A stretch of 64,000 bases of DNA from JACRDG01 sp963760985 (GTDB lineage: Bacteria; Desulfobacterota; Desulfomonilia; Desulfomonilales; Desulfomonilaceae), in the NCBI GenBank assembly GCA_963760985.1, contig CAVXFM010000015.1, positions 992,001-1,056,000 of the forward strand. The letters are read 5' to 3'. Below, piece after piece: positions 50,485-58,590 of the stretch. The number at the start of each line of letters is the position of its first letter. The first letter of the stretch is position 1. The notes beneath the pieces are model-generated. The model saw only the letters and a list, made by a program, of their open reading frames with translations, did not search any database and had not been told where the DNA came from. A program made the position numbers and the translations under genes.

Positions 50485-51546
50485 ATGTCAAATTCGTATG
50501 TCATTGCCGTTGTGCCCGGCGACGGCACCGGTCCGGAGGTCATCCGAGAAGGAAAAAAAGTTCTGACCCATGTAGCGCGAAAGTACGGGTTTTCCCTTGA
50601 TTTTGTGGAATACGATCTCGGTGGAGAACGGTATCTCAAGACAGGAGAAATACTCCCCCCGTCAGTGTTGTCGGAATTCAGCAAATCAGATGCGATTTAC
50701 CTCGGGGCTATCGGACACCCGGCTGTGGCGCCGGGAGTTCTGGAAAAGGGTATTTTGCTCACCGTGCGCTTTGAACTGGACCAGTACGTGAACTTGAGAC
50801 CGGTCAAACTCTATCCGGGAGTCGCAACTCCGCTCAAAGACAAGGGGCCTGAGCACATAGACTTTGTAGTGGTCCGAGAAAACACGGAAGGTTTTTACGT
50901 GGGGTCAGGAGGATTCTTCAAGAAAGGCACCCCGGATGAGGTGGCCATTCAGGAATCCATCAACACGCGTAAAGGCGTTGAACGTGTGCTCAAGTATGCC
51001 TTTGAAGCTACGCGCAAAAGAGCAAAACGCAAGAAACTTACTTTGTGCGGCAAGAATAACGTGCTCACTTATGCCTGGGACTTGTGGACGCGGACCTTCG
51101 GCGAACTCGCGAAAGAGTATGCGGACGTCACCACCGACTACGCGCACGTGGACGCCATTTGCATGTGGATGGTCAAGAATCCTGAATGGTTCGACGTCAT
51201 CGTGACGGATAACATGTTCGGGGACATCATCACGGACCTGGGAGCCATGATCCAGGGGGGGATGGGAATTGCCGCAGGAGGGAACATTAACCCTGAAGGA
51301 GTTTCCATGTTCGAGCCTATTGGCGGGTCTGCTCCCAAGGACACAGGACAGAATGTGATCAATCCTCTGGCATGCGTGCTGGCCGGCGGCCTGATGTTGG
51401 AAACCCTGGGCGAGCCCGTGGCAGCTTGCGCGGTGGAAGACGCGGTCGTCAAAGTGATTACCCAGGATCTCAGGAGCCTCGAGGCGGGCCGTATGGGCCA
51501 TTCCACTTCCGAGGTAGGAGACCTGGTGGTCAAATACCTGGGCTGA
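50485..51546 (+). CDS. Isopropylmalate/isocitrate dehydrogenase-family enzyme (LeuB-like)
   Basis: This 353-residue decarboxylating beta-hydroxyacid dehydrogenase oxidises a substituted malate with NAD. Key blocks are VVPGDGTGPEV, FELDQYVNLRPVKLYPG (substrate Arg residues), VVRENTEGFYVG, the metal-binding Asp run in VTDNMFGDIITDLGA, and EPIGGSAPKDTGQ. The LEKGILLTVRFELDQYVNLRP block resembles LeuB of actinobacterial type, but D-malate or tartrate dehydrogenases are close relatives. No leuACD gene is adjacent, so leucine synthesis is likely but not shown. It ends in a strong terminator. Confidence 0.88.
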   Translation: MSNSYVIAVVPGDGTGPEVIREGKKVLTHVARKYGFSLDFVEYDLGGERYLKTGEILPPSVLSEFSKSDAIYLGAIGHPAVAPGVLEKGILLTVRFELDQYVNLRPVKLYPGVATPLKDKGPEHIDFVVVRENTEGFYVGSGGFFKKGTPDEVAIQESINTRKGVERVLKYAFEATRKRAKRKKLTLCGKNNVLTYAWDLWTRTFGELAKEYADVTTDYAHVDAICMWMVKNPEWFDVIVTDNMFGDIITDLGAMIQGGMGIAAGGNINPEGVSMFEPIGGSAPKDTGQNVINPLACVLAGGLMLETLGEPVAACAVEDAVVKVITQDLRSLEAGRMGHSTSEVGDLVVKYLG

Positions 51547-51562
51547 TCTCGCGGGCCACGGG

Positions 51563-51610
51563 ACGCCACTCGAACGGGAAAGGCGAACAGACTTTCGAGT
51601 GGCGTTTCTT
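51563..51610 (+). terminator. Intrinsic terminator of the leuB-like gene
   Basis: A perfect 12-bp stem, ACGCCACTCGAA / TTCGAGTGGCGT, is followed by TTCTT, 17 bp after the stop codon. Confidence 0.8.
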
Positions 51611-51640
51611 ATGAAAATGCATTTTCGGGGGAAGGACCGT
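51611..51640 (+). repeat. Truncated palindromic repeat
   Basis: TATGAAAATGCATTTTCGGG and GGAAGG match the first 28 bases or so of the dispersed repeat, after which the similarity ends. It directly abuts the terminator. Confidence 0.65.
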
Positions 51641-51677
51641 CGTGCCTACGCGCAACGTTTCACGAGCCTGCAAGAAA

Positions 51678-51706
51678 TTGACTTAGGTAACGTGGTGAGA
51701 TATCAT
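51678..51706 (+). promoter_or_regulatory. Sigma-70 promoter for the PhaC-like gene
   Basis: TTGACT, a 17-base spacer and TATCAT lie 34 bp before the ATG at 51740. Good match and spacing. Confidence 0.65.
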
Positions 51707-51739
51707 TGGATATAGTCTCGTGGAAGAGAAAGGAACCTC

Positions 51740-53320
51740 ATGCCCGATCCGCCTGAAACCGATGGGAACCTTCATCGGTTGGATAACATGCTGCAAATTC
51801 CCGCGCGAATGACGTCTGCGGCGTTTGACACCCTCACGGCCACTGTTTTGTTTGCCAACGGCATGATGCGGTCCTATCAAGATTTTCTCGCGCCGTTCCT
51901 TATTGCTGCGAACTCTTTCGGGAAAAAAGAGAAGGACACCCTTCCCCGGTTGTCTTGGGAAGAGAATCTCAGGGATTACCTGGCGCTCTTCCGTTTCAAC
52001 ATGCAGATCGCGGAGGGGGGTGCGCGGACCTCGCTGATGCAGATGAACCGGTATTACAAAAAAGAGTTCACGCAGTTCATCCCCGCGCTTGTGAAGACAC
52101 TGTGGGGATATACTGACGATCCGCTGGATAAGTACACCGCGGAGAAAGTTGAAGTGTTGCGGAGATTGGTCGTCGATTACCCGGATGCGATACGGGAGAT
52201 CGGCGAGGATTTTGGATTCCATTTTGATAAAGGCGGGTACACGCTGGTTGCAGAAACGGACCGGATGACCATGTACCGCGTGCATCCCACAGACCCGAGC
52301 GTACAGACCAGGCCGGATATGAAGCCGATCCTCATCGCGCATCCGTATGTGTTGGGTTCGGGCATTCTTGCGTTCCTCCCTCCTGATAACAAGAGCTACG
52401 TGCATGCTTTCGCCAATCAGGCCATCCCTACCTATGTCCGTATCATCAAGGACATCGCGGTCACCGAAGCGGTACAGGTCATGACCGGCGAAGACGACGC
52501 GCGGGATACCGCGCACTTCTGTCGAATCCTCAAGGAGATCCATCAAAAGCCCGTCACCCTGAACGGATTTTGCCAGGGCGGGTTCATTTGCCTGCTCAAC
52601 GTGCTCTCCGGGGAGCTGGACGGACTGGTTGACGCGCTCATTACCTGTGTGGCTCCCATGGACGGGACCCGCAGTCGGGGCCTGGTGGAATATCTTGCGC
52701 ACATCGCTCCGCGCTTCAGAAACCTGGCATATGCATCCAAGACCATGCCCAGCGGGAACGAGGTGGTGGACGGCACGGTCATGAGCTGGGTCTATAAGCT
52801 CAAGAGCATCGAACGAGAAGCTCCGCTTTTTACCTATTACCGGGATATCAATCTGTTCGAAACCATGTTGGCAAAAGGAATCCAAGGGATCGGGAGAACC
52901 GCTGCAGCCATCAACCACTGGTTGCTTTACGACCGGAACGATCTGCCCATTGCCATCACTCAGATGAGTTTTGATTCCTATACCATCCCTGTTACCTCTA
53001 CCGGTGAGCTGCCTGTCAGGCTGTTCGGGAGGAGGTTGAACTTCCATTACGTTGGCGACAAAGGAATCAAATTCCAGATTTGTTACGCGGCTAAAGACGA
53101 TCTGGTGGATCCCGCTTCCGCGTTGGCGCCCAAGGATTTCATCGACGTCGAGCTTACGGAGTTTCCCAAGGGCCATGCCGCGATCGCCACATCCTGGGCC
53201 GATCCTGACACGGAGTTCGGGCTGCACAAGCGATACCCCGGTGGCCGTCGGGGGCCGGTCCGCTTCCAATTGGATCTCGATGAAGAGATGTCGTCGCACA
53301 GTTCTTCTGCCAAGGGTTGA
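51740..53320 (+). CDS. PhaC-like polyhydroxyalkanoate synthase family protein
   Basis: This 526-residue alpha/beta-hydrolase has the PhaC-type box GFCQGG (catalytic Cys in place of Ser near residue 275), Asp in AAKDDLVDP and His in FPKGHAAIA. The pattern fits PHA synthases and related acyltransferases rather than depolymerases. The N-terminal 180 residues are helical. It is longer than class III PhaC (about 355) and closer to class I length. A phasin-like gene follows 153 bp later. No phaA or phaB is present, so polymer synthesis is inferred. Confidence 0.78.
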   Translation: MPDPPETDGNLHRLDNMLQIPARMTSAAFDTLTATVLFANGMMRSYQDFLAPFLIAANSFGKKEKDTLPRLSWEENLRDYLALFRFNMQIAEGGARTSLMQMNRYYKKEFTQFIPALVKTLWGYTDDPLDKYTAEKVEVLRRLVVDYPDAIREIGEDFGFHFDKGGYTLVAETDRMTMYRVHPTDPSVQTRPDMKPILIAHPYVLGSGILAFLPPDNKSYVHAFANQAIPTYVRIIKDIAVTEAVQVMTGEDDARDTAHFCRILKEIHQKPVTLNGFCQGGFICLLNVLSGELDGLVDALITCVAPMDGTRSRGLVEYLAHIAPRFRNLAYASKTMPSGNEVVDGTVMSWVYKLKSIEREAPLFTYYRDINLFETMLAKGIQGIGRTAAAINHWLLYDRNDLPIAITQMSFDSYTIPVTSTGELPVRLFGRRLNFHYVGDKGIKFQICYAAKDDLVDPASALAPKDFIDVELTEFPKGHAAIATSWADPDTEFGLHKRYPGGRRGPVRFQLDLDEEMSSHSSSAKG

Positions 53321-53473
53321 CATATTGCCGGAATAGCGTATTGCTTCACGGCATGAGCGCTTCGCAAGACCTTGGGGGACCGATTTGAGGGGCGACAGAC
53401 CGCGCAGATTCAGGGGAGCATTTCCCTCGTCCGTAACAAGAGAGTGAACTCATTGAACAGAGGAGGAGCTGGC

Positions 53474-53842
53474 ATGAAAGAGATCCTGGAACAGTGGACA
53501 AAAAACATGGGGAAGATGTGGGATCCTTGGCAAAAGATGATGGGCGATTTCGATTGGATGAAAGCTGATGCCCCCCAGCACATCAAATGGAGCGCGTGGT
53601 TGGCTGCAGTGCGGTCGAGCTATGACGTCAATACCTCATGGTGGCAGATGTTTCTGGACCAGACCGAGGAAATCTTCCTGAAAACCTTTAAGGAATGCCC
53701 TTTTTACAACAAGGCCGTCGAAGATCAGATGCGGGAATTCGGAGCGAACGTGAGGAAAGCTCAGAAGGCACAGATGGATTCGGTGAAGGAATACCTGGAT
53801 AAGATGGAGGACGTGCTCAAGAACAAAGAAGAGGAGCGCTAG
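53474..53842 (+). CDS. Phasin/PhaE-like helical protein
   Basis: This is a 122-residue all-helical, Trp- and Met-rich protein. The ATG at 53474 is behind GAGGAGGAGCTGGC. The N-terminus (EILEQWTKNMGKMWDPWQKM) and the charged coiled-coil end (KAQMDSVKEYLDKMEDVL) recall phasins and the PhaE accessory subunit. Given the PhaC-like gene just upstream, it probably coats granules or activates the synthase. No signal peptide. A 190-bp repeat begins two bases after its stop. Confidence 0.65.
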   Translation: MKEILEQWTKNMGKMWDPWQKMMGDFDWMKADAPQHIKWSAWLAAVRSSYDVNTSWWQMFLDQTEEIFLKTFKECPFYNKAVEDQMREFGANVRKAQKAQMDSVKEYLDKMEDVLKNKEEER

Positions 53843-53844
53843 CA

Positions 53845-54034
53845 GGCTGTTGCGGAACGCAATGCATTCTCGACAATATCCCACGATAGTGTCGCTTCCG
53901 ACAACTTTTTGCAGCGGTCTCCAAGAAAAAGCTTGGTAGGTCAGATTCCCGGGGGCCAGGTAGTTGTTCCGAAACGGTTGTGCGGAGCCCGGAGTACCAC
54001 GATAGTGGTAGCGATCGGGGTTACGCAACAAGCC
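53845..54034 (+). repeat. 190-bp repeat with inverted ends, copy 2
   Basis: It begins GGCTGTTGCGGAACGCAATG and ends GGGGTTACGCAACAAGCC; the last 14 bases are nearly the inverse of the first 14. It has exactly the same length as the copy at 48541-48730 and starts right after the phasin-like stop codon. The rest of the gap to 54257 holds no gene. Confidence 0.75.
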
Positions 54035-54256
54035 CTTGGTACTTCAGGAATGCATTCAGTGAAGGGAGGGCTGGATGATCGTGTGGGTCACGATTCCCGC
54101 GCGTCGTCATCGGCATTTCAGGAAAGACGGACCGAAACGCCTGTCCCGGAGAGTCGCAGATTGCCAAGAGCACGGTGTATGGGCCCGCCCACCTGAATGT
54201 GTGCCCGCGGTCAAACGTTTTACCGTCCACGTCATGGACCGACGTTGAAGAATTAC

Positions 54257-55927
54257 ATGAACGTAAATCACAATCAAAAGATGATGATCCTGCCCATAGG
54301 GGGGCTCGGCGAAATCGGCCTTAACATGATGGTGGTCGCGTGGGGACAAGACGCGATCATCATTGACACAGGCCTCATGTTTCCGGACGAATCCATGCCC
54401 GGGGTGGACATTGTTATTCCTGACGCGGAGGTGATCGTCCGCCAGGGGTGGAACATTCGCGGTATCTTGCTCACGCACGGCCACGAAGACCATATTGGCG
54501 CGCTCCCTTACGTGCTCAAGAAGACACCTGCCCCGATCTACGCGACAGGCCTTACCATGGGCCTGATTGAACAAAAACTGGAGGAATTCGAACTCCTGGG
54601 CAGCACCGAAAGGCACGTCATTTCCGAGGACGTTCCGTTGGAGCTCGGGCCGTTTCGGATAGACTTCCTTCATATGTGCCACTCCATAGCCGACGCGGTG
54701 GGGCTGGCGGTGACCACACCTGCAGGCGTGCTTGTACACTCGGGTGATTTCAAGCTCGATCCCACTCCCATAGACGGCAGACTCTGCGACCTGGAAAAAC
54801 TCGGAGCTTTCGCACGGCGCAAGGTCCTTGTGCTGCTCGCTGATAGCACGAATGTGGAGAATCGGGGCACCACGCTCTCTGAAAGCATGATCCGGCCCGC
54901 TTTTGAGCGCATCTTTCGGGAGGCGACCGGTCGCATTCTCATTGCGTCGTTTTCCTCCAACATACACCGCATACAGCAGGTGCTTTCGCTGGCCGAGGAA
55001 TTCGGCAGGAAAGTTGTTCTGGTGGGACGGTCTATGGCGGGGAACTCGAAGATCGCTTCTGAACGGGGTTACCTGGATATCCCCCAGGGAATCCTCGTGG
55101 ACATGAAGGACATGGACGCGCTGCCGGACGACAAGATCACCGTTCTCTCCACCGGTTCCCAGGGTGAACCCATGTCCGCGCTGTCTTTGATGGCCATGGA
55201 CAGGCACAAGTACCTGCGCGTCAAGTCAGGAGACGTGGTGGTGTTCTCTTCCCGGTTCATACCGGGCAACGAGAGGGCGATCAATCAGATTATCAACGAG
55301 CTTGGGCGCCGCGGAGCCCGCGTTATGTACGAAAAGGTCTCCGACGTCCACGTGTCCGGCCATGCGAGTGAAGACGAATTACGCTACCTGATCCGGCTGG
55401 TGCAACCCCAACACTTCATTCCCATCCACGGTGAGTACCGGCACTTGCTCAGGCACCGCCAGCTCGCCATCGAGGAAGGAATCGACCCGGAAAGAACCCT
55501 CCTGGCGCAAAACGGCGATCTCATTGAAGTATCCGAGGATGGAGTCCGGATTGTCGATCAGTTCGACACGCGCCGCATATTCGTGCACGGCAAGGGTGTG
55601 GGGGAGGTAGGACATGACGTACTACGCGACCGGCGGGTGCTCTCTGAAGTAGGAATGGTAACGGTCGTGGTGGCCGTGGAAATGGCCACGGGGAATCTTC
55701 TCGCGGGCCCTGAGCTGTATTCAGTGGGGGTCACTTTCGACGAAGTGGAACCCGAACTGCTGGAAGGAGCGCGCATCGCGCTGGAAGAGCGTCTCGCGGA
55801 AATCGACCCTCAAACTGTCGCGCAGTGGGAAAACGCGAGAGAGGACATCCGGCTCGCGGTAAGGCGGTACATCAACCGATTGCTCGGCAGGAAGCCGCTC
55901 GTACAGACGATTATTCTCCAGTCCTGA
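54257..55927 (+). CDS. rnj: Ribonuclease J
   Basis: RNase J has 5'-3' exo- and endonuclease activity in mRNA decay and rRNA maturation. The 556-residue protein starts with a metallo-beta-lactamase domain (LTHGHEDHIGALPYV, HSIADAVGL, HSGDFK), then the beta-CASP insert (STGSQGEPMSALSLMA) and a C-terminal domain. The IHGEYRHL motif completes the zinc site. The ATG at 54257 gives the usual length; upstream in-frame codons to 54197 lack a better site. Together with RNase Y at 58591 it suggests a degradation system unlike that of gammaproteobacteria. Confidence 0.96.
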   Translation: MNVNHNQKMMILPIGGLGEIGLNMMVVAWGQDAIIIDTGLMFPDESMPGVDIVIPDAEVIVRQGWNIRGILLTHGHEDHIGALPYVLKKTPAPIYATGLTMGLIEQKLEEFELLGSTERHVISEDVPLELGPFRIDFLHMCHSIADAVGLAVTTPAGVLVHSGDFKLDPTPIDGRLCDLEKLGAFARRKVLVLLADSTNVENRGTTLSESMIRPAFERIFREATGRILIASFSSNIHRIQQVLSLAEEFGRKVVLVGRSMAGNSKIASERGYLDIPQGILVDMKDMDALPDDKITVLSTGSQGEPMSALSLMAMDRHKYLRVKSGDVVVFSSRFIPGNERAINQIINELGRRGARVMYEKVSDVHVSGHASEDELRYLIRLVQPQHFIPIHGEYRHLLRHRQLAIEEGIDPERTLLAQNGDLIEVSEDGVRIVDQFDTRRIFVHGKGVGEVGHDVLRDRRVLSEVGMVTVVVAVEMATGNLLAGPELYSVGVTFDEVEPELLEGARIALEERLAEIDPQTVAQWENAREDIRLAVRRYINRLLGRKPLVQTIILQS

Positions 55928-56104
55928 GCACTCGGGGCCAAAAAAAAGTCAGTGATCGCAATTTTTTTCGTGCAATTTGTTTCTCCTGGCATTACAAAAT
56001 TCCCGTATACGCAAACGAGGCGTGAAGGAGGAAGCCGTCACGCACCAGGGAAAGGAACTCATGGGTCTGCTTTCCTTAAATTTTCGGGCCAATCTGGTTT
56101 TTTC

Positions 56105-56134
56105 TTGACAAAGGCCGAAACTCCATGGTACGGT
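56105..56134 (+). promoter_or_regulatory. Sigma-70 promoter for the cysteine-rich secreted protein
   Basis: TTGACA, an 18-base spacer and TACGGT lie about 65 bp before the ATG at 56200. The -35 is perfect. The gap 55928-56104 contains nothing else of note. Confidence 0.5.
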
Positions 56135-56199
56135 GCGGCTATTCGTGAGCTGATAGTTCCTGATTTTTTGGGATACGCTTCAATAAAGGAGGGTTTGGA

Positions 56200-56685
56200 A
56201 TGAAGAAGTTGTTGCTCGTTCTGACGGCTATCGCCGTGTCGCTAGCCTTTGTAGGCATGGCAGTTGCGAAGGGACCCATTGGCTGCCCGCCGCCGGTAAA
56301 GACCAAAATGGTGACTGAGTACATGAAGCCGGGACACCCCGCTCCCTGCCTCGTACCCAAGCCGTACAAGCCCACAGGTCCTAAGACCATCAACACATGC
56401 CACGGTTGCGTGACGGTTCCCGGAAGCAAGTATGCTCTGTGGGAAAAACCCGTTATGGTCAAGACCAAGGTCATGAAGGACGTGTATCAGGATCTGTGCC
56501 GCGGCAAAGCCAAAGGCCAGTGCATGCCCTGCGGCTTCTGCGTGCCGGTTAAGTGGGACTGCAAGTGGAAGACCAGCGTGATTTGCGGGCAGGTCGAAGT
56601 CGTCACGTGTAAGGTTGTGAAGGCGAAATACCCGATCAAGGCGAAATGCGTGCCCGTTCCGACCCCGCCGCCTGACTGTTTCTAA
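56200..56685 (+). CDS. Secreted cysteine-rich basic protein, function unknown
   Basis: This 161-residue protein has a clear signal peptide (KKLLLVLTAIAVSLAFVGM, cleavage after AVA). The mature part of about 138 residues contains 13 Cys and is rich in Lys, Pro and Val. Several Cys come in pairs or clusters (NTCHGCV, GQCMPCGFCVP). There is no CxxCH haem site. It could be disulfide-stabilised, metal-binding or a surface-layer component. The strong site AAAGGAGGG and a promoter of its own suggest high expression. I recognise no family. Confidence 0.8.
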   Translation: MKKLLLVLTAIAVSLAFVGMAVAKGPIGCPPPVKTKMVTEYMKPGHPAPCLVPKPYKPTGPKTINTCHGCVTVPGSKYALWEKPVMVKTKVMKDVYQDLCRGKAKGQCMPCGFCVPVKWDCKWKTSVICGQVEVVTCKVVKAKYPIKAKCVPVPTPPPDCF

Positions 56686-56736
56686 GGCATAAAATGTAAA
56701 CCACTCGCTGCCCTTTAGGGCTGAGAGTAGTGAATA

Positions 56737-56769
56737 GTTCGGGGGAGGTTCATCGGACCTCCCCCGAAC
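56737..56769 (+). terminator. Hairpin after the cysteine-rich gene
   Basis: GTTCGGGGGAGGT pairs perfectly with ACCTCCCCCGAAC (13 bp, 7-base loop), about 50 bp after the stop. There is no T-run, but the stem is very stable. Confidence 0.65.
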
Positions 56770-56853
56770 CCGTTCTGCCCCACGATGACGTGCGCGCATG
56801 ACGAAAGGACTGTCCGCGGGAGCCGGGGCGGTTTTGCCGCGTGTAGGGGCCTA

Positions 56854-57045
56854 GAGGGCTGTTGCGTGACGCAAAGCTTTCCCACGCACGTACCAGCGCG
56901 ATGTTGTAGGTTCCAACGACCGGCAGCGCTCCCCAAAAGATCCCTCGTATCTGAAGCTCCTGAGCGCTACACAGTTCTTCCGAAAGGCTCGTTCTTGATC
57001 CGAGTACTACGGCAGCGGCCTCGATTGGGGGTACACCACAGGCTT
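56854..57045 (+). repeat. 190-bp repeat, divergent copy 3
   Basis: GGGCTGTTGCGTGACGCAAAG at the left and ATTGGGGGTACACCACAGGCT at the right correspond to the ends of the two better copies. The centre is more diverged but of the same length. It lies in the gap (56770-57165) before the aminotransferase, which has no other feature. Confidence 0.6.
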
Positions 57046-57165
57046 CGCGCATGGGGCAAAGAATCCTCTGGACGACAGGAAGAGTTGCATGTATGTACGT
57101 ATTCCTTTGAAGCAACCGATCTTGGTCCCTGACCAGCTTCTTGGCGCGTCAGGCTGGAGTGCGAT

Positions 57166-58317
57166 GTGGTGCAAAATCCTGTGACTCACACCGAGAGTGA
57201 AGATCTCAATGTTCCTTTGCTGGACCTTGATCCCGTCCACGGGCCGATCCTGGCTGAGCTCAAGAGCGCGATCAATGGAGTGCTTGAAACCAATCGATTC
57301 ATCGGCGGGCCCGAGGTGGAAGCCTTCGAGGTAGAGGCTGCCCACTACGTGGGAGCCCAATACGGAATTGGTGTTTCCTCTGGCACTGACGCGCTGATCG
57401 TTTCCATGATGGCCCTGGGAATTGGCAGAGGCGATGAAGTCATCGTGCCGAGCTTCACGTTCTTCGCAACCGCGGGATCGGTGTGGCGACTCGGAGCTAC
57501 TCCCGTGTTTTGCGACATGGACGAGGCCACATTCAACCTTGATGTGTCAGAGCTGGAGAAACTGGTCTCCCCACGGACAAAAGCGGTGATTCCTGTCCAT
57601 CTTTTCGGACAAGCAGCGGACATGGACCGTATTGCCGAAGTGTGCTCACCCCGCGGCGTGGCAGTGATAGAGGATGCAGCGCAGGCCATCGGAGCGGAAA
57701 TTAAGGGTAAGCGGGTGGGTTCCCTGGGGGATACTGGATGTTTTTCCTTTTTCCCGTCCAAGAATCTTGGAGGCATCGGCGACGGTGGGCTGGTAACGAC
57801 GAACCGGAGAGCACTCGCGGATAAAATTCGGAGCCTGCGCGATCATGGCGCGAGCCGGCGGTACTACCATGCCATGGTCGGGGGAAATTTCCGGCTGGAT
57901 GCCATTCAGGCTGCCGCACTCCGGATCAAGCTGCGCACGCTGGAGCAATGTCATGAACAACGCAGCGCCAATGCGGCAGCATACAGGGAGGGTTTTGCCC
58001 CGCTGGAGGAAAAGGGCTTGCTTCGCCTGCCTCGGGAGCTTCCCGGCTTGCGGCACGTGTTCAACCAGTTCGTAATCAGATTGGAGAAGCGGGACGCTCT
58101 TCAGGAATTCCTCGCGAGCCGCCACGTGGGCACCGCGATCTATTATCCTGTGCCGCTGCATCTCCAGGAGTGTTTTCGCAGCCCGGAATCGGCTCCACCT
58201 GTTTTACCGAGGACCGAACTCGCAGCCAAGGAAGTCCTGGCTCTCCCGATCTTTCCCGGCTTGACGAAGGCTCAACGTGACAAGGTGATTCGTTGCGTGA
58301 CGGAGTTCTTTGCATGA
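57166..58317 (+). CDS. DegT/DnrJ/EryC1-family PLP aminotransferase
   Basis: This 383-residue sugar or nucleotide-sugar aminotransferase carries the family landmarks. These are SSGTDALIVSMMALG (cofactor phosphate site), EDAAQAIGA, the Schiff-base Lys in FSFFPSKNLGG, and GGNFRLDAIQAA. Such enzymes transaminate keto-sugars for lipopolysaccharide, capsule or glycoprotein glycans. It starts at a GTG behind GGAG. It stands alone, without other glycan genes, but could serve the same surface polysaccharide as the wzc-like gene at 11220. That link is speculative. Confidence 0.93.
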   Translation: MVQNPVTHTESEDLNVPLLDLDPVHGPILAELKSAINGVLETNRFIGGPEVEAFEVEAAHYVGAQYGIGVSSGTDALIVSMMALGIGRGDEVIVPSFTFFATAGSVWRLGATPVFCDMDEATFNLDVSELEKLVSPRTKAVIPVHLFGQAADMDRIAEVCSPRGVAVIEDAAQAIGAEIKGKRVGSLGDTGCFSFFPSKNLGGIGDGGLVTTNRRALADKIRSLRDHGASRRYYHAMVGGNFRLDAIQAAALRIKLRTLEQCHEQRSANAAAYREGFAPLEEKGLLRLPRELPGLRHVFNQFVIRLEKRDALQEFLASRHVGTAIYYPVPLHLQECFRSPESAPPVLPRTELAAKEVLALPIFPGLTKAQRDKVIRCVTEFFA

Positions 58318-58327
58318 AAGATGGCAC

Positions 58328-58365
58328 GGGGAAACCGCTTTTTTGTGCAAAAAAGTGGTTTCCCC
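58328..58365 (+). terminator. Strong hairpin after the aminotransferase
   Basis: A 17-bp stem (GGGGAAACCGCTTTTTT with its near-complement) around GTGC begins 10 bp past the stop. The T-run is inside the stem. It can act on both strands, between convergent genes. Confidence 0.6.
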
Positions 58366-58523
58366 GGACCCCTTCCCCAAAAAACTCCAGCATATGCGTC
58401 TCCCGCCGGTCGCCGCCCCCGCTTGCCCACAGAGTAGGGCTTGGAACGAAAACATGTGCGAACTCGCGGGACAGTCGGAAACCGGCAGAAGCTGAAATCT
58501 AGAGAAGTCTTGGTGGGAGGGAG

Positions 58524-58568
58524 TTCGGGGGAGAGGCGACCCTTTTTCAGAAGGGTCCTTCCTCCGAA
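58524..58568 (-). terminator. Hairpin downstream of rny
   Basis: TTCGGGGGAGAGGCGACCCTT pairs imperfectly with AAGGGTCCTTCCTCCGAA. It lies about 20 bp beyond the stop of rny on the minus strand and resembles the hairpins of the dispersed repeats. Confidence 0.5.
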
Positions 58569-58590
58569 GATTCTCTTTGCCGCTTCTTGC

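Noticed and set aside
5885..57045. Dispersed repeats as insertion sequences
   Set aside because: All units are under 200 bp and no transposase frame is present anywhere in the window.
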